Shown here one piece after another: positions 33,602 through 45,538 of a stretch of 64,000 nucleotides of DNA (position 1 is its first letter; each line of letters opens with the position of its first letter). A model generated the notes under the pieces. It had not been told where the DNA came from. It made no database searches and worked only from the letters and a program-made list of their open reading frames with translations. A program made the translations under genes and the position numbers. Source of the stretch: Streptomyces chartreusis (GTDB taxonomy: Bacteria; Actinomycetota; Actinomycetes; Streptomycetales; Streptomycetaceae); contig NZ_CP023689.1 of the NCBI RefSeq assembly GCF_008704715.1, forward strand, positions 1,736,001-1,800,000, written 5' to 3'.

Positions 33602-33642
33602 GATTCTTCAGTTCCTAAGCAGAGACGAAAGGCCGTGAAAAG
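33602..33642. promoter_or_regulatory. 41-base divergent gap between ribA homologue and creatininase-family gene
   Basis: Only 41 bases separate the two divergent start codons. The gap is much less GC-rich than its surroundings and holds a weak ribosome site for each gene (AAAGG on plus, AGGAA on minus). Two full promoters cannot fit, so promoter elements must reach into the coding ends, and the genes are probably co-regulated. Confidence 0.45.
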
Positions 33643-34425
33643 ATGAGTGGTTCGCAAATGCGGCCGGCGGCGCACTCGCTGGTGCCGGCGGACACCACCG
33701 AAGACGTACGGACCCGAGGGGCGGGCGTCTCACGACAGGTGGCGGTGCTCCCCGTCGGAAGCTTCGAGCAGCACGGCCGGTTCCTTCCGCTGGCGACCGA
33801 CACGCTGGTGGCCTGCGCCATCGCGCGCGAGATCGCCGCCGCGCACCCGGTGCACCTGCTTCCGCCCGTGACGATCTCCTGCTCGCACGAGCACGCGGCC
33901 TGGCCGGGGACCGTCAGCATCTCCTCAGTGACCCTTCATGCGGTGATACGGGACATTGCGGCTTCGCTCCGCCGCTCGGGCGTCGACGCCCTGGTGGTGG
34001 TCAACGGACACGGCGGAAACTACGTACTGGGCAACGTCGTTCAGGAGTCCTCCGCGCGTGGTGAGCGAATGGCGCTGTTCCCGGCCCCGGAGGACTGGGA
34101 GACGGCGCGGGTGCGGGCGGGGGTGGAGACCTCACTGCTCACCGACATGCACGCGGGGGAAATCGAGACCTCCATCCTTCTGCACGCTCATCCCGAATTG
34201 ATCCGACCCGGTTATGAGACTTCCGATTTCGTGGCGGACGATCGCCGTCATCTGCTGACCCTCGGTATGTCCGCCTATACCGATTCCGGTGTCATCGGCC
34301 GCCCTTCACTGGGTTCCGCGGAAAAGGGGAAGGGGCTGCTGGCGAGCCTCGCGGATTCCTTCGGCGCGTATGTGTCACTGCTGACCTCCGCGGACGATTC
34401 CGTAGCGGACACGGGTGACGCCTGA
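33643..34425 (+). CDS. Creatininase-family hydrolase (candidate FAPy amidohydrolase)
   Basis: Creatininase-fold enzymes cleave amide bonds with two metals; members include creatininase, MftE and the archaeal FAPy deformylase ArfB. The 260-residue protein has the metal ligands in VGSFEQHGRFLPLATDT (Glu, His, Asp), VVNGHGGNYVL (His) and DMHAGEIETSIL (His/Glu). The context, divergent from a RibA homologue predicted to make FAPy, suggests it acts on that product. The last 151 bases are antisense to the YbhN-like gene, and base composition there is less GC-rich than usual, especially near 34190-34440. The ATG at 33643 has a modest AAAGG site. Confidence 0.8.
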   Translation: MSGSQMRPAAHSLVPADTTEDVRTRGAGVSRQVAVLPVGSFEQHGRFLPLATDTLVACAIAREIAAAHPVHLLPPVTISCSHEHAAWPGTVSISSVTLHAVIRDIAASLRRSGVDALVVVNGHGGNYVLGNVVQESSARGERMALFPAPEDWETARVRAGVETSLLTDMHAGEIETSILLHAHPELIRPGYETSDFVADDRRHLLTLGMSAYTDSGVIGRPSLGSAEKGKGLLASLADSFGAYVSLLTSADDSVADTGDA

Positions 34426-35651
34426 AAATAGCCGCTGGGTTCCGGGTCCGCCATGGTCGCGGCGGATCCGGATTCCGCGCGCAGCCCGGTGTACCAGCGG
34501 ACGACCAGGACGACGAGGCCGGGCAGTGCGGCCACGAAGCTGAGGACGCCGTACACGACGGCGACCGCGAGTCCGGTGGTCGCGCCCAGTCCCGCGGCGC
34601 CGAACGCCCAGGCGGTGACGCCCTCCCGGGGGCCCCAGCCGCCGACGTTCAGGGGCAGTCCCATCGCGAGCAGCGCCAGGACGGCGAGCGGCACCAGGGC
34701 GGCGACGGAGGCGTCGGAGCCGGCGACGCGGGCGGCGAGCACGAACATCCCGATGTGTCCGGCCAGCACGACGGCCGAGGAGACGGCGACGCCGGGGCCG
34801 TTGCGGCGGGACAGCAGGGCTTCCCGGGCCTCGTCGAGGGTGGTGCGCAGCGCGGACGGCCGGCTCCGGTCACGCCGCGACGGCGCCCGGTTCATGCGTA
34901 CGGCGGCCACCACGGCGAGCGCGCCCACCCCGGCGAACAGGATGAGCGGGGTGATGTCGCGGGCCTGGTTCAGCACCGGTGACGGCATGGTCAGCAGCAC
35001 GACGGCGCCGAACGCGGCGAGGACGACCTGGCCGGCGGTCCGCTCCAGCACGACCGCGCGGACGCCGCGCCCCATGTCACCGGCGCTCTGCCCGTGCCGT
35101 ACGGCCCGGTGCACATCGCCGAGGACACCACCGGGGAGGGCGGCGTTGAGGAACAGGGCCCGGTAGTAGTCGGCGACGGCGGGCCACATCGGCAGCCGGA
35201 TCCGCAGCCCGCGGGCCACCAACTGCCAGCGCCAGGCGCTGAACACGGTGGTGACGAGCCCGATCCCGAGCCCGCCGGCCAGCGCCGCACCGTCGATCCG
35301 CCGCAGCCCGTCGAGGAACACGCCGGTGCCGAGCCGCCAGAACAGCACGGCGAGAATCACGACGCCGACGACGGTGCCCAGGTGGGTGCGGAAGGCCGGG
35401 GTGTTGAGCCGCGACAGCGCTCCACGCAGCCGGCTGCGAGTCGTCGGCTCGGCGGACTCCGCTGCCGACGGGGCCTCGGTGACGACGGCACCGATCCGGT
35501 CCGGGGAGACGGCGGCGGTGCCCGGGACGGGGGCGGCGGGAAGGACCGCCTGCACGCGGGCGCCGCGCACGCCGGGCCGCTCCGCCCGGCGGATACGGGG
35601 CTTGGGGAGCCGGCGTTCCGGGCGGGTCCGAGCCACCGTCTCCACGGTCAT
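34275..35651 (-). CDS. YbhN / lysylphosphatidylglycerol-synthase-like transmembrane protein
   Basis: A 458-residue membrane protein of the UPF0104/YbhN (AglD-like) family. After about 95 residues of cytoplasmic, proline- and alanine-rich leader come seven to eight helices, with the family motifs LGIGLVTTVFSAWRWQLVARGL, YYRALFLNAALPGGVLGDVHRAV (the conserved N-x-x-x-PGG-x-x-GD segment) and LPLNVGGWGPREGVTAWAF. Members sit next to glycosyltransferases and phosphotransferases and are thought to handle lipid-linked substrates. A 65-residue Ser/Pro-rich tail is encoded opposite the end of the creatininase gene. The ATG overlaps the methyltransferase stop (ATGA). Confidence 0.82.
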   Translation of the reverse strand: MTVETVARTRPERRLPKPRIRRAERPGVRGARVQAVLPAAPVPGTAAVSPDRIGAVVTEAPSAAESAEPTTRSRLRGALSRLNTPAFRTHLGTVVGVVILAVLFWRLGTGVFLDGLRRIDGAALAGGLGIGLVTTVFSAWRWQLVARGLRIRLPMWPAVADYYRALFLNAALPGGVLGDVHRAVRHGQSAGDMGRGVRAVVLERTAGQVVLAAFGAVVLLTMPSPVLNQARDITPLILFAGVGALAVVAAVRMNRAPSRRDRSRPSALRTTLDEAREALLSRRNGPGVAVSSAVVLAGHIGMFVLAARVAGSDASVAALVPLAVLALLAMGLPLNVGGWGPREGVTAWAFGAAGLGATTGLAVAVVYGVLSFVAALPGLVVLVVRWYTGLRAESGSAATMADPEPSGYFQASPVSATESSAEVSSDTYAPKESARLASSPFPFSAEPSEGRPMTPESV

Positions 35652-36738
35652 GACGCTCCGCCCGTCGGCCGGCACAGCGCGAGCAGGTCGCTGTGGTGGA
35701 CGATCACCCGCAGTTCGCCGGCCTGGCAGGCGGCGAGGCGTTCGGTCAGGTAGCGGTCGGCGCGCTCGCGCAGTTCGGGGCGGTGCTCGACCGCCGCGCC
35801 GACCCAGCCGCGCAGCCACTGGGCGGTGAGCGCGGACTCGCCGGGGCCGAGCTTCCACGGGCTCGGCTGGACCTGCACGGTCGCGCCGTGCTCGGAGAAC
35901 GCCTCGGCAGCCACCGTGATCGCGTCGGGGCCGAGCAGTCCCGAGCGCCGCTGGTGGGCGTTGAACGCCTCGGCGATCTCGTCGTCCATCGGGTCGGACG
36001 GGGTGAGTTCGACGCGGCCCGCGACGGAGAGCGTCAGCAGCGCCGGGCAGCCCGCGCCCGCGCAGGCGGCGGCGAGGGTGCCGATCTCCTCGACCGTGAG
36101 GACGTCGAGGAGCGCGGACGCGGTCACCAGGGAGGCGCCTTTCAGGGCGTCCGGGGTGAGCCGGCCGACGTCGCCGCGGCGCGTCTCGACGGTGACCCGG
36201 CTGCCGTCGGCGGAGGAGCGCGGGGAGGCGACGGCGGCGAAGTGCAGAAGGTAGGGGTCGCGGTCGTGCAGGACCCAGTGCTGGGGGCCGTCCAGATGGG
36301 GCGCGAGCCAGCGGCCCATGGAGCCGGTGCCGCAGCCGATGTCGTGGATGACCAGCCCGCCGGACCGGGCCGGCAGGTTGGCGAGCCGGATCCGCAGCGG
36401 GTCGAGCAGGTCGTGCGCCCGCGCCGAGGCATCGGCGCCCTCCCGCAGCTCCAGCCACTCGGGCGCGTAGCGCGGCGGGTCGTCAGGGCCGGCGTCCCGC
36501 AGCCGTACGGTGGCCCGCTCGCCGGGCCGCACGGTGGGGCCGGCCCCGAGGATCACGGCGTCGGCGTCGGACGCCGACGGTATGGAAGCACCACCCATGT
36601 CACCCTCCGCCGAAACGATTTCGCCGTGCGTTCCGCTCTGCTCGTCGGCGTCCGCCCCGCGCTGCGTCGAGTCCGTCGCCTCCAGGGGCCCCGGCTGGGT
36701 CGGTATCGTCCCGCCGCTCTGTGCCGTCGCCGTCTTCC

Positions 36739-36742
<4 letters not shown>
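35648..36742 (-). CDS. SAM-dependent methyltransferase of the GTP-derived metabolite cluster
   Basis: A 364-residue protein with a 75-residue low-complexity leader, then a class I methyltransferase domain: motif I GLVIHDIGCGTGSMGRWLAPHL near residue 130, the acidic HDRDPYLLHFA after strand 2, and GASLVTASALLDVLT at motif IV. The position of the catalytic domain and the C-terminal [29 protein letters not shown] helix suggest a small-molecule O-, N- or C-methyltransferase. It starts in ATGA with the glycosyltransferase stop and ends in ATGA with the YbhN gene. I infer it modifies the product of the cluster. Substrate unknown. Confidence 0.78.
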
Positions 36743-39514
<2,772 letters not shown>

Positions 39515-39542
39515 CGAAATCCTCCTGAACGATCGTGAAGCC

Positions 39543-39564
39543 GTGCACGTACGGAGGTGTGCAC
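39543..39564. promoter_or_regulatory. Two GTGCAC palindromes in the divergent ADH / CDP-alcohol phosphotransferase gap
   Basis: GTGCAC occurs at 39543-39548 and 39559-39564, start to start 16 bases, with a third partial copy (GCGCAC) near 39570. The 108-base gap between the divergent starts has no other clear signal; TTGATC at 39587 may be a -35 box for the plus-strand gene. Confidence 0.3.
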
Positions 39565-39622
39565 AGGTCGCGCACAGTACGCGGCCTTGATCGACTCTGT
39601 CATCTGGCCGGAGGAATGTGCG

Positions 39623-40381
39623 GTGGCCCTGAACAACACTTACGACGCAAGGCTGGTCCAGCAGGAGACCGCTGTGGGAGCGGGCGTGCAGATCCTGTTG
39701 CTGGCCCTGCTCGGATCGGCGATCGGCCTGGGGCCGGCGGGCTGGCTGACCGGCCTCGTCTTCGCCATCGCGACCTGGGCGCTGCTGTCGCTGGCCCTGC
39801 ACCGGTCGGGGCTGCGCTCCTTCGGCCCGGCGAACCGGGTCACCCTCGGCCGCGCGACGCTGGTGGGCGGCGTCACGGCTCTGGTGGCGGACTCCTTCCA
39901 GAGCTCGCCGCCGGTCACGCTCTTCGTGGGCCTGACGGCGGTCGCGCTGATCCTCGACGGCGTGGACGGCAAGGTCGCCCGTCGGACGGGCACGTCCACG
40001 GCGCTGGGAGCGCGCTTCGACATGGAGGTCGACGCGTTCCTGATCCTCGTACTGAGCGTGTACGTCTCGATGTCGCTGGGCCCGTGGGTCCTCCTGATCG
40101 GCGCGATGCGCTACGGCTTCGTCGCCGCCGCCCGCGTCTGGCCCTGGCTGAACGCGCCACTCCCGCCGAGCACGGCCCGCAAGACGGTCGCCGCGTTGCA
40201 GGGCGTGTTCCTGCTGCTGGCCGCGTCCGGCTACCTCCCGTACGCGGCGACGTTCGCGGTGGCCGCGGTCGCGCTGGCCGCGCTGGTCTGGTCGTTCGGG
40301 CGGGACATCATGTGGCTGTACCGGACGTCGCGTACGGAGCCCGTCTCCGTGGCGGAGGTGCGGGAACTGGTGGCGTCCTGA
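39623..40381 (+). CDS. CDP-alcohol phosphatidyltransferase family membrane enzyme
   Basis: These enzymes join a CDP-activated alcohol and a second alcohol with loss of CMP, usually in phospholipid synthesis. The 252-residue protein has the complete catalytic signature D-G-x2-A-R-x8-G-x3-D-x3-D in [20 protein letters not shown] and RFDMEVDA, and about six hydrophobic helices. The first 30 residues are cytoplasmic. The GTG at 39623 follows GGAGGA by 7 bases; an upstream ATG at 39557 has no such site. Its gene is divergent from the ADH-PTPS-GT-MT-YbhN operon, suggesting that the pathway product is attached to a lipid or phosphodiester at the membrane (inference). Confidence 0.85.
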   Translation: MALNNTYDARLVQQETAVGAGVQILLLALLGSAIGLGPAGWLTGLVFAIATWALLSLALHRSGLRSFGPANRVTLGRATLVGGVTALVADSFQSSPPVTLFVGLTAVALILDGVDGKVARRTGTSTALGARFDMEVDAFLILVLSVYVSMSLGPWVLLIGAMRYGFVAAARVWPWLNAPLPPSTARKTVAALQGVFLLLAASGYLPYAATFAVAAVALAALVWSFGRDIMWLYRTSRTEPVSVAEVRELVAS

Positions 40382-40415
40382 ACGCCATGGGCCGTCGATC
40401 ATCTGCGCCATCGTC

Positions 40416-40480
40416 GTGGCTGGTCGCGCCCCGCGGCGGAGCCGCACATTGACACAGCCCCGCGCCCCTTCGGGGCGCTG
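40416..40480 (+). repeat. Streptomyces interspersed palindromic repeat, copy B
   Basis: The element reads GTGGCTGGTCGCGCC, CGCGGCGGAGCCGC, then ACATTGACACAG and a GCGCCCC-ttc-GGGGCGC hairpin. It matches the minus strand of 10889-10954 block by block. It lies between convergent stops (40381 and 40488) and can serve as a terminator. Confidence 0.75.
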
Positions 40481-40487
40481 CCGGACC

Positions 40488-41714
40488 CTACCGGCGAGGC
40501 AGCACCCCGATCGCCGCCAGTGGTACGGCCGCCAGCACCAGCCATGGCACGGCCGCCGGCAGGCCCGTGTCCAGGAGGGTTCCCGTCGCTGAGCTCCCGA
40601 TGAGGACGATCAGGCCCGAGACCGACGACAACGCGCCGGTGTAGAGGCCGAGTCGGCCCTCCTCGGCGAGGTCGGGGATCCAGGCTCGGGCGACCGGTGC
40701 GACGAGCATCTGCCCGAGGGTGAGCAGGACGACGAAGCCGGCCGAGGGCAACAGCGCCGCCGTACCCGTCCAGTGGGCGGGGCGAGCCGCGGCCACGACC
40801 GAGAAGCCCGCCGCGATGAGGAGCAGGCCGGCCACCATGGACCGGCGCAGGGTGAGCCGCTCCCCCACCCAGCGGGTGACGGGCAGCTGGGCGATCACCA
40901 CCAGCAGCGAGGACAGGGCGAACAGCCAGGCGAGCGCGGCCTGGGAGCCGGTGGCGCGCTCCACTTCGTCGGGCAGCGCGAGGTAGAGCTGGTTGTAGGC
41001 GAGCAGATAGGCGCCGTACGCGCAGCACAGGGCGAGGAAGCGGCGGTTGCGCAGCAGCTTCCCCAGGCCGCCGCGCAGTCGGACGCCGCCCCGTCCGGGT
41101 ATGCGCTGCGGCAGCAGCCACGCGTGGCCGGCGAGAACGAGACCGAAGATTCCGGCGCCTGCGAGACAGACCGTGCGGAAGTCCACCGCCAGGAGCAGCG
41201 CGCCCAGCAGCGGTCCGACGAACGCGCCCGCCTGACCGGCGACCGTCAGCAGCGCGAGCACCCGGGTGCGCGAGCCGCCGCCCGCTTCCTCCCACAGCAC
41301 GGCCTGGCGGGCGACCTCGGACTCCACGGCCGGTGAGAACAGGGCGGCGGCGAACCCGATCAGCAGCACCGCCCCGATCACCGCCCCGGTCGCAGTCGCG
41401 TACCCCAGCCACACGAACCCGGCGATCCGCAGCACGCACCCCGTGAGCACGACCGGCCGGATGCCGTACCGGTCGGCCAGCGCGCCGCCCACCACGAACA
41501 GCCCCTGCTGGCTGAACGTCCGCAGCCCCAGCACGAACCCGACCAGCCACCCCGCCATCCCGACGGCCTGCCCCAGGTGTTCGGCGAGGAAGGGCAGCAC
41601 GGCGAAGAAGCCGATGTTGAAGGCGAGTTGGGTGAGGATGAGGAGACGGAGGAGGGGGGAGAGGCGGAGCCGGTCCGGAGCCGCCTTGCGGAGGCCGGGC
41701 GTCGGCGGTCTCAT
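40488..41714 (-). CDS. MFS transporter, DHA1-like
   Basis: A 408-residue, 12-helix major facilitator. It starts [32 protein letters not shown]; motif A is [18 protein letters not shown] and the second-half loop reads [13 protein letters not shown]. It resembles MdtG/DHA1-type drug or small-molecule exporters. The ATG overlaps the Opp permease stop in ATGA, so it is translated with an oligopeptide-type importer. An exporter and an importer in one operon is the pattern of secreted-chelator systems. I only suggest this because there is a zinc-type operator nearby; the substrate is unknown. Confidence 0.82.
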   Translation of the reverse strand: MRPPTPGLRKAAPDRLRLSPLLRLLILTQLAFNIGFFAVLPFLAEHLGQAVGMAGWLVGFVLGLRTFSQQGLFVVGGALADRYGIRPVVLTGCVLRIAGFVWLGYATATGAVIGAVLLIGFAAALFSPAVESEVARQAVLWEEAGGGSRTRVLALLTVAGQAGAFVGPLLGALLLAVDFRTVCLAGAGIFGLVLAGHAWLLPQRIPGRGGVRLRGGLGKLLRNRRFLALCCAYGAYLLAYNQLYLALPDEVERATGSQAALAWLFALSSLLVVIAQLPVTRWVGERLTLRRSMVAGLLLIAAGFSVVAAARPAHWTGTAALLPSAGFVVLLTLGQMLVAPVARAWIPDLAEEGRLGLYTGALSSVSGLIVLIGSSATGTLLDTGLPAAVPWLVLAAVPLAAIGVLPRR

Positions 41715-43501
41715 CCGGTCGTCACCAACTCCCTCGGTTCGGACTGCTTCTCGGGCACGTCCGTCGCCTCGGGTGCGGCGGTGCGCTTGTGTCGCCGTAC
41801 CCCTCCGGCCGCCGTCACCGCCAGCGCGCCCAGCAGGGCGAGTACGGCGGCGGGGGCGAGGACCGCCCAGGGGGCGCGTTCGGCGTAGGGCTGGTTCTCG
41901 GCGAGGAGCAGGCCCCACTCCGGGGAGGGCGGCTGGGCTCCCAGGCCGAGGAAGGCGAGCGAGGCGAGGGCGAGGGCGACGCCTGGCAGCCGGAGCAGGG
42001 CGTGCCGGGTGACGGGCGGCACGACGGCCGGCAGCAGTTCGTGGCGCAGCAGATACCAGCGTCCGGCGCCCAGGGCGCGGGTGGCGGTGAGGTGGAGGGC
42101 GGCGCGTTCCTGCCGAAGGAGCGCGGAGGTGTGGGCGGCGAGCGGTGTCCACGCGACGGCGGCGACGGCGAGGGCGGGCGTGGTGCCGCCGCTGCCGACG
42201 ATCGCGGTGACGAGCAGGGCGACGAGGACCGGCGGCAGCGCGGTGACGGTGTCCACGACGGGCCCGGACAGCCGCGGCAGCAGGCCGAGCGCCAGCCCGG
42301 TGAGCAGGGTGACGGCGGTGATCGCGAGTGCGAGCAGCAGTGTGTCGAGGGCGCCGTGCGCGACGCGGGCGAGGACGTCCCGGCCGAGGGCGTCGGTGCC
42401 GAACGGATGCGCGCCGGAGGGCGCGGCGAGTCGCTCGGCGGTGTCGAGGGCCAGCGGGTCGCGGGGCAGGCCGACCGCGATGACGGCGAGGAGCAGGCCG
42501 CCGTAGGCGAGGGGCAGGAAGCGGCGGGCGGGCAGTGCCGGCCGGTGCGGGGACGGCAGCGCGCCGTCGCGCAGGGCCGGGCCGATCAGCAGGCGGGTGA
42601 GGAGGTGGGCCAAGGCGGCGGCGACCGCGGCGAGCAGCACGAGGGCGAGCGTGCCGGCCTGGAGGACGGGCAGGTCCTGGGCGAGGGCGGCCTGGAGGGT
42701 GGTGCGGCCGAGGCCGGGGATGTCGTAGATCTGCTCGACGGTGACCGCCCCGCCGGTGATGCCCACGACGAACAGGCCGGTGTTGGGCAGCAGTCCGGGC
42801 AGGCAGCGGCGCAGGGCCCCTCGCGCGACGGTGCGGCCGGGCAGTCCGCGCGCGGTGGCGGCCAGGGCCCAGGGCTCGGCGAACGCGCCGGGCAGCAGGT
42901 CGTCGAGGAGCCGGCCGAGGACCGCGCCGGCGGGCAGGCCGAGGGCGAGGGCGGGCAGGATCGTCCACTGGAAGCCGTACCAGCCGAGCGCGGGCAGCCA
43001 GCCGAGCTGCACGCCGACGACGGTGGCGAGGACGGACGCGGTGAGGAACTCGGGCAGCGCGGCGAGGACCGCGGACCCGCCGCCCCCGGCCCGCCGCCCG
43101 TCCAGACGCTGCCCGGCGCCGAGCCGCAGGGTGCGCGCGCAGATCAGCGCGGCGGTGCCGGCGGCGACCACGAGGGCCACCGCCATCAGCAGCAGGGACA
43201 CGCCGAGTGCCTGGAGCACGGCGGGCGTGACCTCGCTGCCCGAGATCCAGGACCGTCCGGCGTCCCCGTGCCACAGCCCGCCGAGCCAGTCCCCGAGGAG
43301 CCGGAACGGACCCTTTTCCAGGCCGAGTTGGGCGCGGATGTCCGCCAGGACCTCGGGCGTGGGGTCGCGGTCCGCCGACCGGGCCTTGAGGACGGTGAGC
43401 GCCGGGTCGGTGTGCGAGAGCCACGGCAGTACGCCGATGGCGCACACCAGGGCGGCCGCGATCCCCGCACGCCACAGGAGCGTGACTGCCTGGAGCCGCA
43501 C
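41711..43501 (-). CDS. Fused OppB-OppC-type ABC transporter permease
   Basis: A single 596-residue polypeptide carries what are normally two permease subunits of a peptide/nickel (Opp/Dpp/Nik) importer. The first half (about 1-305) is DppB-like, with TPAVLQALGVSLLLMAVALV, ATARGLPGRTVARGALRRCLPGLL and VEQIYDIPGLGRTTLQAAL. The second half (about 330-560) is DppC-like, with HPFGTDALGRDVLARVAHGALDTLLLALA and TRALGAGRWYLLRHELLPAVVPP, then LPGVALALASLAFLGLGAQPPSPEWGLLL. About 11-12 helices. The GTG at 43501 is 3 bases after the lipoprotein stop. No ATP-binding subunit is encoded in this window, so one must be supplied elsewhere. Confidence 0.87.
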   Translation of the reverse strand: MRLQAVTLLWRAGIAAALVCAIGVLPWLSHTDPALTVLKARSADRDPTPEVLADIRAQLGLEKGPFRLLGDWLGGLWHGDAGRSWISGSEVTPAVLQALGVSLLLMAVALVVAAGTAALICARTLRLGAGQRLDGRRAGGGGSAVLAALPEFLTASVLATVVGVQLGWLPALGWYGFQWTILPALALGLPAGAVLGRLLDDLLPGAFAEPWALAATARGLPGRTVARGALRRCLPGLLPNTGLFVVGITGGAVTVEQIYDIPGLGRTTLQAALAQDLPVLQAGTLALVLLAAVAAALAHLLTRLLIGPALRDGALPSPHRPALPARRFLPLAYGGLLLAVIAVGLPRDPLALDTAERLAAPSGAHPFGTDALGRDVLARVAHGALDTLLLALAITAVTLLTGLALGLLPRLSGPVVDTVTALPPVLVALLVTAIVGSGGTTPALAVAAVAWTPLAAHTSALLRQERAALHLTATRALGAGRWYLLRHELLPAVVPPVTRHALLRLPGVALALASLAFLGLGAQPPSPEWGLLLAENQPYAERAPWAVLAPAAVLALLGALAVTAAGGVRRHKRTAAPEATDVPEKQSEPRELVTTG

Positions 43502-43504
43502 GGG

Positions 43505-44989
43505 TCAGCGCCGGGTGCCGATGCCGACGAGGGTGCGCTCGTACGGGTCGAGGAGCTCGCCGCTGACGGAACTCCCGACGCCGGTGATGATCCGCTGGTG
43601 GACCAGCGGTACGACGGCGTCGGTGCCGAGGATGCGGGCCTCGGCGGCCATCGCCGCGTCCTGCCGCCCGGCGGTGTCGGCGGCGCGCTCGGCCTTGGCC
43701 ACGGCCCGGTCGACGTCCTTGTCGCAGAGCTGGGCGAGGTTGTAGCCGCCGTCGCAGGTGTAGTCACTGGCGAGGACGGACACGGGGTCGGCGGTGTCGA
43801 CGAGGGTGTTGCGGGCGAGGACGAACGCGTCGAACTTTCCGGCCAGCGCGTCGCTCTCCAGCCGCGAGTACTCGCGCACCTCCAGCGTGACCTCGAAGCC
43901 GGCCTTCTCCAGCTGCTGCTTCAGCACCTGGGCGACCTCGGGCAGTTCGGGCCGGTTGTCGTACGTGGCGAGCGTGACACGGGTCCCGTCGGGCCTGCCG
44001 GGCTCCGCCCGTCCGACCGGCTCGGTCCGCTTGCCCGCGGCCCAGGTGACAGCGGGGCCGTAGATGCCGGCGCCGCGGTCGGCGTATCCCTCGTGGACGT
44101 CCTCGGCGAGCGCGGAGGTGTCGACGGCGGCGCGGGCCGCGGCCCGCAGTGCGGCGTCCTCGAACGGGCCCTTCTGCGAGTTGAGGAGCAGGCTCGTGGT
44201 GCGGGTCGTGGCGGTCGCCTCGCGGGTGCCCTTGTCGAGGGTGGCGGCCTGGGCGACGGGGATCGCCTCGGCGAGGTCGACCTGGTCGGTGCGCAGGGCG
44301 CTCGCGCGGGCGGTGCCGTCGGCGACGAACTTGACGTCGATGCCGGTGGCCTGGGCGCGTCCGCCCCAGTAGTCGTCGTAGCGGTCGAGGGTGGCGGCGG
44401 TGGTGCCCATGACCTTGGTGAGTTCGTAGGGCCCGGTGGCGGTGCCGACCGGGTCGACGTCGTCCTTCTCCTTGTACGCCTTGGCGGAGAGGACGGCGAG
44501 GGAGGGGCTGGACAGCCGCAGCGGCAGGATCGGGTCGGGGGCGCCGGTCGTGATCCGTACGTCGCCGCCCTCGGCCTTCGCGGTGAGGGTGACTCCGGCG
44601 ACGGCGGCCGGGGCGGGCGCGGTCCGGGTGGCGTGGGTGAGGGCGGCGGCGACGGCGGCCGGGGTGACCTTGGAGCCGTCCTGGAAGGTGGCCTCGCGGA
44701 GGGTGAACAGCCAGGTCTTCTCGTCCTCCTGGCGCCAGGAGGCGGCCAGGGCGGGGGTGGCGGTGCCGTTGGCGTCCAGCGCGGTCAGGCCCTCGGTGAC
44801 GCCGAGGCGGCTGAGGATGGTGGAGTCGGCGCCATACGGCGAGAGGTTCTCGGCGGGCGGGAAGGCGAGGGCGACCCGGAGGCGGGAGCCGGTGTCGGCG
44901 GAGTCGCTGCCGCCTCCGCCGGAGGCGAAGCAACCGGCCAGCACCGGGGCGAGAACAAGGGCGAGGATCGGGCGGAGTCGGCGTCGCAC
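43505..44989 (-). CDS. Solute-binding lipoprotein of an Opp/Nik-type ABC transporter (SBP family 5)
   Basis: A 494-residue extracellular binding protein. The signal peptide MRRRLRPILALVLAPVLAGC ends in a lipobox (Leu-Ala-Gly-Cys at about residue 20), so the mature protein is lipid-anchored. The family 5 pattern is present: LRVALAFPPAENLSPYG, GLTALDANGTATPALAASWRQEDEKTWLFTLREATFQDGSKVT and GPYELTKVMGTTAATLDRYDDYWGG. It feeds the fused permease that follows 3 bases later. The ligand could be a peptide, nickel complex or metallophore; the sequence does not decide. GTG start at 44989. Confidence 0.88.
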   Translation of the reverse strand: MRRRLRPILALVLAPVLAGCFASGGGGSDSADTGSRLRVALAFPPAENLSPYGADSTILSRLGVTEGLTALDANGTATPALAASWRQEDEKTWLFTLREATFQDGSKVTPAAVAAALTHATRTAPAPAAVAGVTLTAKAEGGDVRITTGAPDPILPLRLSSPSLAVLSAKAYKEKDDVDPVGTATGPYELTKVMGTTAATLDRYDDYWGGRAQATGIDVKFVADGTARASALRTDQVDLAEAIPVAQAATLDKGTREATATTRTTSLLLNSQKGPFEDAALRAAARAAVDTSALAEDVHEGYADRGAGIYGPAVTWAAGKRTEPVGRAEPGRPDGTRVTLATYDNRPELPEVAQVLKQQLEKAGFEVTLEVREYSRLESDALAGKFDAFVLARNTLVDTADPVSVLASDYTCDGGYNLAQLCDKDVDRAVAKAERAADTAGRQDAAMAAEARILGTDAVVPLVHQRIITGVGSSVSGELLDPYERTLVGIGTRR

Positions 44990-44992
44990 GGT

Positions 44993-45526
44993 CTATCGCT
45001 CCATCGGTATGTCGAAGTGGACGACGCCGTTGCCGCCGCCGGTGTCCTCGCGTTCGTCGTGCACGACCTTGCCCAGTGAGCGCCAGAAGCTCTCGGCGCC
45101 GGGCACCTTCGGGTCGGTGTGGAGATAGACGGCGCGATAGCCGCCGTCGGCCGCCGCGAAGGCGAGCAGTTCATGGACGAGCCGCCGGGCGAGGCCGCGT
45201 CTGCGGTGCTCGGGGCGGACGTAGACGCGGCGCAGCTGCGCGGTCGCGCCGGAGGGGTAGCGCTCGGCGAGGTCGCGCGGGTTCGGCGGGTGGGCCGGGC
45301 CGCGCGAGTCGAGCGCGGCCGTGCCGACGACGCCGCCCCGGGCGTCGAGCGCGACGAGGAGGGTGTGGCGGGGTGAGGCGAGGTAGGCGGCGGCCGGATC
45401 GATGATGTCCGCGTGCCAGCGGGGCACATAGCCGGTGCCGAAGTCGCGGTAGACGGTGTCGAGCATCAGGGCTCGCGCACCGTCCAGGTCGTCCGGGCTC
45501 GCCGCCCTGATGCTGTAGTCGTGCAC
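44993..45526 (-). CDS. GNAT-family N-acetyltransferase
   Basis: A protein of about 177 residues with the GNAT fold: YSIRAASPDDLDGARALML at the start, the acetyl-CoA pyrophosphate-binding loop in LRRVYVRPEHRRRGLARRLVHELLAFA and a C-terminal YLHTDPKVPGAESFWRSLG. The start is uncertain: GTG 45526 sits 6 bases after a TATGAT -10 box, which suits a leaderless message, and GTG 45532 abuts it. It precedes the solute-binding lipoprotein by 3 bases and probably heads the GNAT-SBP-permease-MFS operon. It may acetylate the transported compound or confer resistance. Confidence 0.78.
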   Translation of the reverse strand: MHDYSIRAASPDDLDGARALMLDTVYRDFGTGYVPRWHADIIDPAAAYLASPRHTLLVALDARGGVVGTAALDSRGPAHPPNPRDLAERYPSGATAQLRRVYVRPEHRRRGLARRLVHELLAFAAADGGYRAVYLHTDPKVPGAESFWRSLGKVVHDEREDTGGGNGVVHFDIPMER

Positions 45527-45532
45527 TTGCAC

Positions 45533-45538
45533 ATCATA
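45533..45538 (-). promoter_or_regulatory. TATGAT -10 box, probably of a leaderless transcript
   Basis: TATGAT (minus strand) ends 6 bases before the GTG at 45526, the spacing expected when transcription starts at the start codon. No strong -35 is evident upstream. Confidence 0.4.

Noticed and set aside
43505..44989. Assigning the lipoprotein specifically to nickel or peptide
   Set aside because: Family 5 binding proteins vary widely in ligand, and no ligand residues could be read.
41789..45079. A 1,096-codon plus-strand frame opposite the Opp permease and lipoprotein
   Set aside because: It is Gly/Gln/Glu-rich without motifs. The minus strand shows a lipobox, permease loops and coupling overlaps.
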